Source of the DNA: Oscillospiraceae bacterium
GTDB taxonomy: Bacteria > Bacillota > Clostridia > Oscillospirales > Oscillospiraceae
Reading direction: 5' to 3'
DNA length: 5,906 nt
Assembly (NCBI GenBank): GCA_021205585.1
Contig: JAJPXI010000246.1
Location: 1 to 5,906 of the forward strand
The translations under genes and the position numbers were made by a program. The notes under the pieces were generated by a model. It was not told the DNA's origin, searched no databases, and worked only from the letters and a program-made list of their open reading frames with translations. Below are positions 1 to 5,906 of this stretch, piece after piece (the stretch's first letter is position 1; every line of letters starts with the position of its first letter).

Positions 1-214
1 AGGCCCGCCCGTCCCGGAGGTTCTCCTGGGTGACAAATAAGGGCGCGGCCTTGACCCGGTTGCGGGTGTACACCGCCGCCGCCGTACACTCCCGCTGGGA
101 GACAATCAACGCCAAATCCTTTTTCTCCGGGTTCCCCGTGGCCTTCACGCCGCAGTGGATTCCCGCGGCGGAAAAGCCCTGAGGGGCGGTCACGCCGCCT
201 TCTATCTGCTCCAT
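1..214 (-). CDS. argJ: ArgJ, bifunctional glutamate N-acetyltransferase/amino-acid acetyltransferase (N-terminal fragment, cut by window edge)
   Basis: ArgJ moves the acetyl group from N-acetylornithine to glutamate, giving ornithine and recycling the acetyl group; some members also acetylate glutamate from acetyl-CoA. Only the first 71 codons are present. The translation begins MEQIEGGVTAPQGFSAAGIH and continues with KKDLALI (about residues 31-37), then AAAVYT and NRVKAAPLFVTQ. This is the usual start of the family: a GGV.AP.GF.AAG opening followed by a (N)RVKAAP block. The catalytic Thr at the autocleavage site lies further into the protein, outside the window, so activity cannot be judged. 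The start is ATG at 214-212, with AAGGAG at 229-224 nine bases upstream. The gene follows argC by 16 bp, so it is almost certainly cotranscribed. It was too short at the edge to be scored as a complete ORF. The family is clear from the N-terminus alone. Confidence 0.93.
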   Translation of the reverse strand, partial: MEQIEGGVTAPQGFSAAGIHCGVKATGNPEKKDLALIVSQRECTAAAVYTRNRVKAAPLFVTQENLRDGRA

Positions 215-230
215 GTTTGTATTCTCCTTC

Positions 231-1163
231 TCAGGCTTCCTCCGACAGCAATCCCGCCGTCTCCTCAAAGCCCAGCATTAAATTCATATTCTGCACCGCC
301 GCGCCGGATGCGCCCTTGCCCAGATTGTCAAACAGGGCGGTCACGGCGGTCTGCTCCCGGTGGCCGCAGACAATCAGCCGCAGCTGGTTGGTGCCGGCCA
401 GGGTGTTGGCGTAGATGAAGGGCTCGTCGCCCCCCAGGGGGGCCACGGTGACAAAGGTCTGCCCCTGGTAGTAGTCGGCCAGGCGCTCCTGTACCTGGGC
501 GGCGTCCAGGTCGGGGAGCAGCACGGTGGTGGCCATGCCCCGGTAGAAGTCCCCCAGCACCGGGCTGAACACCGGGGGGACGGCCAGGCCGCAGACCTTT
601 TGAATCTCCGGCAGGTGCTTGTGGTTCAGGTTGGTGCCGTAGATGCGGTGGGCGCGGTGCCGGGGGTCCCGGTTGGGGTCCTCGTACTCGGCAATCAGCT
701 TTTTGCCCCCGCCGGAGTAGCCCGTCAGGGAGTAGGCGCAAAGACGCTGGTCGGGCCGGATAAAGCCCATCTGCACCAGGGGGTACACCGAGGAGATGAC
801 GCCGCTGGCGTGGCAGCCGGGGTTTGCCACCCGGCGGGAGCGGACGATGGCCCGGCGGTGGGCCGGGGACAGCTCCGGAAAGCCGTAGTCCCAGCCGGGC
901 TGGGTGCGGTGGGCGGTGGAGGCGTCGATGACCCGGACGTTTTCATTTTCAATCAGATCCACCGCCTGGACGGCGGCGGCGTCTGGCAGGCACAGGAACA
1001 CCAGATCCGCCTCATTGAGCAGTTCACGCCGCCGCTCCACGTCCTTGCGGCGCGCCTCGTCGATGAGCAGCAGATCGATGTCCCGGCGGGGGGCCAGCCG
1101 GTCGTAAATTTCCAGGCCGGTGGTGCCCTCCTTGCCGTCAATATATACCTTTGGTTTGCTCAC
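231..1163 (-). CDS. argC: N-acetyl-gamma-glutamyl-phosphate reductase, short (type 2) form
   Basis: ArgC reduces N-acetylglutamyl-5-phosphate to the semialdehyde with NADPH, the third step of arginine synthesis in the cytoplasm. The 310-residue protein opens with a nucleotide-binding segment (VYIDGKEGTTGLEIYDRL, residues 6-23). It has the active-site motif NPGCHASG with catalytic Cys117, a conserved HKHLPEI block (181-187) and the C-terminal GKGASGAAVQNMNLMLG (283-298). KEGTTG in place of the longer enzyme's GA.GYTG, and a length near 310 rather than 345, place it in the type 2 subfamily. The start is GTG at 1163-1161, overlapping the argH stop TGA (1162-1160) in GTGA. GGAGG at 1175-1171 lies seven bases upstream inside the argH coding region, so translation is probably coupled to argH. 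argJ follows 16 bp downstream. No damage is seen. Confidence 0.95.
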   Translation of the reverse strand: MSKPKVYIDGKEGTTGLEIYDRLAPRRDIDLLLIDEARRKDVERRRELLNEADLVFLCLPDAAAVQAVDLIENENVRVIDASTAHRTQPGWDYGFPELSPAHRRAIVRSRRVANPGCHASGVISSVYPLVQMGFIRPDQRLCAYSLTGYSGGGKKLIAEYEDPNRDPRHRAHRIYGTNLNHKHLPEIQKVCGLAVPPVFSPVLGDFYRGMATTVLLPDLDAAQVQERLADYYQGQTFVTVAPLGGDEPFIYANTLAGTNQLRLIVCGHREQTAVTALFDNLGKGASGAAVQNMNLMLGFEETAGLLSEEA

Positions 1164-2539
1164 TGCCGCGCCTCCACAAAATCCTCAATCAGCCGCATCT
1201 GCTTTTCCACGGAACTTCTGGCCGGGCCGCCGTACACCGTGCGGCCGTTGACGCAGGCGTTCAGCTCCAGCGCCCGGTAGACATCCTGCTGGAACAGGGG
1301 GGAGACGGCCTGGTATTCCTCCAGGGGCAGGCTCTCCAGGGTCTGCCCCAGCTGGATGCACCGCTGCACCAGCTGGCCCACGATGGTGTAGGCCTGGCGG
1401 AAGGGCATTCCCTTTTTGGTCAGGTAGTCGGCGCAGTCGGTGGCGTTGATGAAGCCGCCGGAGGCGGCGCGGGCCATGTTCTCTTTCTTCACCGTCATGG
1501 TGTCCAGCATGGCGGTGAACACGGGCAGACACATCTCCACGGTGTCGATGGCGTCGAACACGCACTCCTTGTCCTCCTGCATATCCTTGTTGTAGGCCAA
1601 AGGCAGGGCTTTCATCACGGTCAGCAGGGTCATCAGGGAGCCGTACACCCGCCCGGTCTTGCCCCGCACCAGCTCCGCCACGTCGGGGTTCTTCTTCTGG
1701 GGCATGATGGAGGAGCCGGTGGAGTAGGCGTCGTCCAGCTCCACGAAGCGGAACTCCCAGGAGCACCAAAGGATAATTTCCTCGGAGAAGCGGGACAGGT
1801 GCATCATCAAAATGGAGCAGGCAGACAGAAACTCAATGGCGAAGTCCCGGTCGGACACCGAGTCCATGGAGTTGTCCGTGGGCCGGGCGAAGCCCAGGGC
1901 CTCGGCGGTGCGGAAGCGGTCGATGGGATAGGTGGTGGCGGCCAGGGCCCCCGCCCCCAGGGGGCACTCGTCCATGCGCTCCGCGCAGTCCTCCAGGCGG
2001 GTAATGTCCCGCTTGAACATATTGGCGTAGGCCATCAGGTGGTGGGCGAAGGTGACGGGCTGGGCCCGCTGGAGGTGGGTGTACCCCGGCATGACCGCGT
2101 CCAGGTTCTCCTCCGCCTTTTTCAGCAGTGCCTTCTCCAGCGCCAGCAGCAAGGAGACGACGCTCCCGATTTCCTGCTTCACATAGGCGCGGAAATCCAC
2201 CGCCACCTGGTCGTTCCGGCTGCGGGCGGTGTGCAGGCGCTTGCCCGTGTCCCCGATGCGCTGCGTCAGGATGGACTCCACATTCATGTGGATGTCCTCG
2301 TTGTCCTGGGAGAACTCCACCTTTCCGGCCTCGACGTCGGCCAGGATGCCCCGCAGGCCCTCAATAATCTTCTGGGACTCCTCCTGGCTGATGATCCCCT
2401 GGCGGCCCAGCATGGCCGCGTGGGCGATGGACCCGGCGATGTCCTGCTGGTACAGCCGCGCGTCAAACCCGATAGAGGAATTGAAATCGTCCACCAAGGC
2501 GTCGGTCTCCTTTTGGAACCGGCCTCCCCATAACTTCAT
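1160..2539 (-). CDS. argH: Argininosuccinate lyase
   Basis: ArgH splits argininosuccinate into arginine and fumarate, the last step of the pathway; it belongs to the fumarase/aspartase superfamily and works as a homotetramer. At 459 residues it has normal length. Visible landmarks are the KLWGGRF opening (2-8), DIHMNVE (82-88), HTARSRNDQ (103-111), GYTHLQRAQP (152-161) with the conserved active-site His155, and the superfamily signature TGSSIMPQKKNPD (274-286), whose mobile loop carries the catalytic Ser (276 or 277). The C-terminus has the usual NGRTVYGGPA motif. The start is ATG at 2539-2537, with AAAGGAG at 2557-2551 about 11 bases upstream. It lies 96 bp downstream of argG, across a hairpin at 2568-2599, and overlaps argC by 4 bp. 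I see no separate promoter, so it is probably read from the argG promoter. Confidence 0.97.
   Translation of the reverse strand: MKLWGGRFQKETDALVDDFNSSIGFDARLYQQDIAGSIAHAAMLGRQGIISQEESQKIIEGLRGILADVEAGKVEFSQDNEDIHMNVESILTQRIGDTGKRLHTARSRNDQVAVDFRAYVKQEIGSVVSLLLALEKALLKKAEENLDAVMPGYTHLQRAQPVTFAHHLMAYANMFKRDITRLEDCAERMDECPLGAGALAATTYPIDRFRTAEALGFARPTDNSMDSVSDRDFAIEFLSACSILMMHLSRFSEEIILWCSWEFRFVELDDAYSTGSSIMPQKKNPDVAELVRGKTGRVYGSLMTLLTVMKALPLAYNKDMQEDKECVFDAIDTVEMCLPVFTAMLDTMTVKKENMARAASGGFINATDCADYLTKKGMPFRQAYTIVGQLVQRCIQLGQTLESLPLEEYQAVSPLFQQDVYRALELNACVNGRTVYGGPARSSVEKQMRLIEDFVEARQ
1171..1175 (-). promoter_or_regulatory. Ribosome binding site of argC inside argH
   Basis: GGAGG on the minus strand, seven bases from the argC GTG and wholly inside the last codons of argH. 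It supports the GTG at 1163 as the true start and a coupled argH-argC junction. Confidence 0.75.
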
Positions 2540-2567
2540 AAATACACTCGCTCCTTTGAATGGAAAC

Positions 2568-2599
2568 CTCTATGGCGCACCCTTCGGTGCGCCATAGAG
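2568..2599. repeat. Perfect 14-bp hairpin in the argG-argH gap
   Basis: CTCTATGGCGCACC (2568-2581) and its exact reverse complement (2586-2599) flank a four-base loop (GAAG on the transcribed-sense minus strand). The structure sits in the 96-bp gap, with its minus-strand end 10 bases before the argH Shine-Dalgarno sequence. No run of T follows on either strand, so it does not look like an intrinsic terminator. It may be an RNA stabiliser or processing site that sets the argG to argH ratio, or a small dispersed palindromic repeat. Its role is unknown. Confidence 0.85.
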
Positions 2600-2635
2600 C
2601 GTTGATCGAAAGAAATTTTGACGGATATACCCGCC

Positions 2636-3862
<1,227 letters not shown>

Positions 3863-3869
3863 AATTTTT

Positions 3870-3874
3870 CCTCC
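3870..3874 (-). promoter_or_regulatory. Ribosome binding site that fixes the argG start
   Basis: GGAGG (part of GGGAGG) on the minus strand, seven bases upstream of ATG 3862-3860. Because it lies between the upstream in-frame GTG (3880) and this ATG, it argues for the shorter protein of 408 residues. Confidence 0.8.
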
Positions 3875-3895
3875 CTGCACTTAACTTTAGCGGAT

Positions 3896-3924
3896 AGTAT
3901 AACACGCCCTTTGAGAAAAAGCAA
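3896..3924 (-). promoter_or_regulatory. Predicted sigma-70/sigma-A promoter of the arg operon
   Basis: On the minus strand TTGCTT (3924-3919) and TATACT (3901-3896) are separated by exactly 17 bases. The -10 box matches the consensus at 5 of 6 positions; the -35 matches only TTG, so the promoter may be moderate or activator-assisted. Transcription would begin near 3889, leaving a leader of about 27 nt before the argG ATG, room for the SD but not for an attenuator or riboswitch. The -35 box sits inside the inverted repeat at 3913-3966. Confidence 0.65.
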
Positions 3925-3966
3925 GGGGCATTTCGCATAAATATTCTTTTTTGCCCCGGTTTTCTC
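3913..3966 (-). repeat. Compound inverted repeat between the glycosyltransferase and argG
   Basis: On the minus strand an outer 7-bp pair (GAGAAAA at 3966-3960 with TTTTCTC at 3919-3913) encloses an inner 6-bp pair (GGGGCA at 3957-3952 with TGCCCC at 3930-3925). Short unpaired CC and TTGCT lie between the two pairs, and the AT-rich loop is 21 nt. The right arm is followed by TTGCTTTTT, so the inner stem could be a weak terminator for the deoC-glycosyltransferase message. The large loop makes it a poor one, and the right arm contains the argG -35 box. Confidence 0.4.
3934..3947. promoter_or_regulatory. Possible third, degenerate ArgR box next to the argG -35
   Basis: CGCATAAATATTCT matches TGAAT-N4-ATTCA at 7 of 10 fixed positions, with the correct 4-bp centre. 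It lies about ten bases upstream of the predicted -35 box, a better place for repression than the distal pair. The match alone is weak in AT-rich sequence. Confidence 0.3.
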
Positions 3967-3984
3967 AGTCGCTTTTCACAATGA

Positions 3985-4019
3985 AATGAATAATATTCAT
4001 GATTTTATGAATATTCATT
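3985..4019. promoter_or_regulatory. Paired AT-rich palindromes, candidate ArgR/AhrC operator
   Basis: Two palindromes lie side by side: ATGAATAATATTCAT (3986-4000) and ATGAATATTCAT (4007-4018). Their centres are about 19.5 bp apart, close to two helical turns. The half-sites TGAAT/ATTCA are those of known ArgR/AhrC boxes, and arginine operons commonly carry two adjacent boxes. Against this, the half-site spacing (3 and 0 bp) is shorter than the usual 4 bp, and the pair lies about 100 bp upstream of the predicted start site rather than over the promoter. Box 2 overlaps the glycosyltransferase stop codon (4017-4015). The two palindromes are also complementary to each other, giving a possible 13-bp stem with a 3-nt bulge in RNA, so a role as the 3' end hairpin of the glycosyltransferase message is an alternative. 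Confidence 0.5.
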
Positions 4020-4977
4020 TATCCTCCAGCAGCTGCCGCAGGATGTAGCGGGGCCGGCCCTTTGCCTCCAGGTAGATTTTTCCTACATACTCCCCGATGA
4101 CCCCCAGGGACAGCAGAATAAGCCCTCCGACGGCCCAGATGGAGCACATAATGCTGGCCCAGCCCATAACGGTGCGGCCCCCCGCCCACTGGATAATGGA
4201 GTAGATCAGAATGCCCAGGGAGACGAGGAAAATCAGCAGCCCCAGCAGGCTGACATACCGGATGGGCCGCACGGACATGGAGGTAATCCCCTCGGCGGCA
4301 AAGGAGAGCATTTTTTTCAGGGGGTACTTGCTCTCCCCCGCGAACCGCTCCCCCCGGCTGTACTCCACCGTGGCGCTGGTATAACCCACCAGGGGGACGA
4401 TGCCCCGCAAAAACAGGTTGACCTCCTTAAACTGGCTCAGTCCCTCCAGAGCCCGGCGGGACAGCAGGCGGTAGTCGGCGTGGTTGAACACCGACTCGGC
4501 CCCCATGGCGTTCATCAGCCGGTAAAAGCCCTCCGCGGTGAAGCGCTTGAAAAAGCTGTCGGTTTTCCGGGAGGAGCGCACGCCGTAGACCACGTCGCAC
4601 CCCTGGCGGTATTTCTCCAGCATGGCGTCCACCGCGTTGATGTCGTCCTGCAAATCCGCGTCCATGGAGACGGCCGCGTCGCACCGCTCCATGGCGACCA
4701 TCAGCCCGGCCAGCAGGGCGTTCTGGTGGCCCCGGTTGCGGGACAAATCCGCGCCGGAGAACAGGCTGTCCTCCCGGTGCAGCCCCTCGATAATCCCCCA
4801 GGTGCCGTCCTTGGAGCCGTCGTTGACCAGCAGCACCCGGCTTTGGGGGGAAATCTCCCTCCGCTCCAGCAGCGCCCTCATCTTCTCCTTCAGCCGCTTC
4901 GCCGTCTCCGGCAGGACTTCCTCTTCATTATAGCAAGGCACCACGATGTAAAGGGTGATCCCTTCCTCCCTGTTCAT
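4015..4977 (-). CDS. Membrane-anchored family 2 glycosyltransferase (polyprenyl-phosphate sugar transferase type, GtrB/DPM1/ArnC-like)
   Basis: The protein of 320 residues has a cytoplasmic GT-A domain at about 8-235 and two hydrophobic segments at about 241-262 and 272-297. Catalytic-domain motifs are IVVPCYNEEE (11-20), VNDGSKDGT (51-59), SMDADLQDD (104-112, the DAD metal-binding motif plus the LQD extension), HADYRLLSR (166-174) and GERFAGESKYPLKKM (209-223). This layout is that of enzymes moving a sugar from a nucleotide donor to undecaprenyl phosphate on the inner face of the membrane, to feed cell-wall or surface-glycan decoration. Donor sugar and final acceptor cannot be read from the sequence, so no gene symbol is given. 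The start ATG (4977-4975) overlaps the deoC stop in ATGA. Its nearest SD-like sequences are badly placed (GGAG two bases away, GGAGG sixteen away), so translation is probably coupled to deoC. No flippase or acceptor-modifying partner is next to it. Confidence 0.88.
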   Translation of the reverse strand: MNREEGITLYIVVPCYNEEEVLPETAKRLKEKMRALLERREISPQSRVLLVNDGSKDGTWGIIEGLHREDSLFSGADLSRNRGHQNALLAGLMVAMERCDAAVSMDADLQDDINAVDAMLEKYRQGCDVVYGVRSSRKTDSFFKRFTAEGFYRLMNAMGAESVFNHADYRLLSRRALEGLSQFKEVNLFLRGIVPLVGYTSATVEYSRGERFAGESKYPLKKMLSFAAEGITSMSVRPIRYVSLLGLLIFLVSLGILIYSIIQWAGGRTVMGWASIMCSIWAVGGLILLSLGVIGEYVGKIYLEAKGRPRYILRQLLEDK

Positions 4978-5648
4978 CGCTCCGCCCCGCTTTCCTCCAG
5001 GAACAGCCGGGCCAGACGGCTGGTTCCCAGCCGATCCGCCCCGCAGTGCAGCAGTTCACGGGCGGCCTGAAAATCGGAGATGCCCCCGGCGGCCTTGATT
5101 TTCACCCCGTCCCCCAGTTGGCTTTTGAACAGGGCCACGTCCTCCGCCGTGGCTCCGCCGGTGGAAAAGCCGGTGGAGGTTTTGATATAGTCGGCCCCGG
5201 CGGCGGCCACCGCCCGGCACGCGGCCTTTTTTTCCTCCTGATTGAGCAGGCAGGCCTCCACGATGACCTTTAAGATACGCCCGCCGCAGGCCGCCTTGAC
5301 CCGGCGGATCTCCTCCTCCACCTGGGCCCACCGGCCCTCCTTCATCCAGCCAATGTCAGCCACCATGTCGATTTCCGCCGCCCCGTTTTCAATGGCGTTC
5401 TCCGTCTCAAAGACCTTGACGGGGGTGGTCATGCAGCCGTTGGGAAAGCCGATGACGGTACACACCGGCAGCCCGCCCTTCAGGCAGGCCGCCGCCGCGG
5501 CCACCCGGCTGGGGGGCACGCACACCGAGGCGCAGCCGCATTGCACAGCCTGGCCGCACAGGGCCTCAATCTGCGCGGCGGTGCACTCCGGCTTGAGCAG
5601 GGTGTGGTCCACATGGGACAGAATCCATTTTTTCTCCACATTGTCCAT
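4974..5648 (-). CDS. deoC: Deoxyribose-phosphate aldolase (DERA)
   Basis: DeoC cleaves 2-deoxyribose 5-phosphate to acetaldehyde and glyceraldehyde 3-phosphate, a class I (Schiff-base) aldolase of deoxynucleoside breakdown. The 224-residue protein has the family's usual short form as a TIM barrel. Motifs in order are HVDHTLLKP (12-20), SVCVPP (41-46), CTVIGFPNG (63-71), EIDMV (92-96, Asp94), ILKVIVEAC (125-133), ADYIKTSTGF (152-161) with Schiff-base Lys156, and GVKIKAAGGI (181-190) with the second catalytic Lys185. All expected catalytic residues are present. It is unusually cysteine-rich, with 12 Cys. The start ATG (5648-5646) has AAGGAAG at 5664-5658, nine bases upstream. It overlaps the downstream glycosyltransferase gene by 4 bp; no other deoxynucleoside catabolic gene is in view. 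A MITE-like foldback element lies just upstream, and no strong promoter is obvious. Confidence 0.96.
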   Translation of the reverse strand: MDNVEKKWILSHVDHTLLKPECTAAQIEALCGQAVQCGCASVCVPPSRVAAAAACLKGGLPVCTVIGFPNGCMTTPVKVFETENAIENGAAEIDMVADIGWMKEGRWAQVEEEIRRVKAACGGRILKVIVEACLLNQEEKKAACRAVAAAGADYIKTSTGFSTGGATAEDVALFKSQLGDGVKIKAAGGISDFQAARELLHCGADRLGTSRLARLFLEESGAER

Positions 5649-5682
5649 ACGTTTTTTCTTCCTTTCGCTTTTTGATATTTAG

Positions 5683-5842
5683 GGAAGCGCTGATTAAATC
5701 GGCAAGAGCGGATGGCAGAAGATTTTGGTTCAGGAAAAGGCGCAAAAGCGCAGGCATACTTTGTGTATGTCAAGCTTTTGCAACGCATTCCTGGGCCGAA
5801 AGATTCTGCCAGACGCCGCAGACGTATTTAATCAGCGCTTCC
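5683..5842. mobile_element. MITE-like foldback element upstream of deoC
   Basis: A 160-bp non-coding element begins GGAAGCGCTGATTAAAT (5683-5699) and ends with its exact reverse complement (5826-5842). Further paired blocks run inward on nearly the same axis: TGGCAGAA 5713-5720 with 5804-5811, CAGGAA 5731-5736 with 5788-5793, GCAAAAGC 5742-5749 with 5774-5781, and CATAC 5755-5759 with GTATG 5765-5769. The whole is therefore one imperfect palindrome centred near 5762. TTAG occurs immediately outside both ends (5679-5682 and 5843-5846), a possible 4-bp target duplication. No transposase is encoded. This fits a miniature inverted-repeat transposable element moved by a transposase elsewhere; the parent family is not identified. 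An RNA regulatory hairpin is the alternative, but full-length symmetry and flanking repeats favour a MITE. Confidence 0.75.
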
Positions 5843-5906
5843 TTAGGGCCTACTGAAAAACCACAAGGATACGAATCCGCACAAGGAAGCGAATAAGCCA
5901 TAGCCG
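5843..5906. other. Unassigned non-coding flank at the right edge
   Basis: No coding region or RNA gene is recognisable. Visible structure is limited to an 8-bp direct repeat CACAAGGA (5862-5869 and 5880-5887, 18 bp apart), with a small palindrome GGAT/ATCC (5867-5870 and 5875-5878) overlapping the first copy. The sequence GGGCCTACTGAAAAACC (5846-5862) abuts the foldback element. The deoC promoter may lie here or further right, but I cannot point to one. Confidence 0.4.

Noticed and set aside
360..1280. 306-codon open frame on the plus strand
   Set aside because: It is antisense to argC and the end of argH; the translation is Gly/Val/Gln-rich without a known motif.
1151..2533. 460-codon open frame on the plus strand
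   Set aside because: It is antisense to argH throughout, has low-complexity His/Gln/Gly-rich composition and no recognisable domain. It is a shadow caused by GC-rich codon use in argH.
2568..2599. Intrinsic terminator between argG and argH
   Set aside because: The stem is strong, but neither strand has a T-run after it, and argH has no promoter of its own that I can see.
3863..3880. Longer argG start at the GTG at 3880
   Set aside because: The strong Shine-Dalgarno sequence at 3870-3874 lies downstream of this GTG, and the ATG at 3862 has ideal spacing and a family-like N-terminus.
3863..4014. T-box, riboswitch or peptide attenuator controlling the arg operon
   Set aside because: The predicted leader is only about 27 nt, with no Arg-codon-rich small ORF and no recognisable T-box motif.
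4480..5070. 196-codon open frame on the plus strand
   Set aside because: It is antisense to the glycosyltransferase and the deoC end; no domain is seen.
5768..5773. Perfect TTGACA (-35-like) on the minus strand inside the foldback element
   Set aside because: No acceptable -10 box lies 16 to 18 bases downstream (17 bp gives CGCTTT), and the hexamer is part of the central palindrome arm.
5672..5896. 74-codon open frame on the plus strand across the foldback element
   Set aside because: It is almost entirely element sequence, begins in the deoC leader and resembles nothing known.

Overview
The window is a GC-rich chromosomal segment with every recognisable gene on the minus strand. Read in the direction of transcription (right to left) the order is deoC, a membrane-anchored family 2 glycosyltransferase, argG, argH, argC and the first 71 codons of argJ, which runs off the left edge. 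High GC, strong Shine-Dalgarno sequences and this arg gene order suggest a GC-rich Firmicute, perhaps a gut Oscillospiraceae relative (Flavonifractor/Oscillibacter type). That placement is an impression from sequence style, not a database result.

Left and centre (1-3862) is an arginine biosynthesis operon. ArgG joins citrulline and aspartate, and ArgH splits argininosuccinate into arginine and fumarate. ArgC and ArgJ belong to the upstream, acetylated-ornithine half of the pathway. The genes are tightly packed: argH and argC overlap in GTGA, and argC and argJ are 16 bp apart. The only sizeable internal gap, argG-argH (96 bp), holds a perfect 14-bp hairpin without a U-tract.

The 152-bp gap upstream of argG (3863-4014) holds a plausible sigma-70-type promoter, AT-rich TGAAT/ATTCA palindromes that resemble ArgR/AhrC operators, and a compound inverted repeat over the -35 region. 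One palindrome overlaps the stop codon of the preceding glycosyltransferase gene.

Right (4015-5648) is a two-gene unit, deoC and a polyprenyl-phosphate-type glycosyltransferase, overlapping by ATGA. The pairing has no obvious metabolic logic.

Far right (5649-5906) is non-coding. It holds a roughly 160-bp foldback element with perfect 17-bp terminal inverted repeats and a possible TTAG target duplication, most likely a MITE, starting about 34 bp upstream of the deoC start codon. This is the most unusual object in the window. The genes themselves are ordinary metabolic genes; I see no sign of a new multi-gene system.
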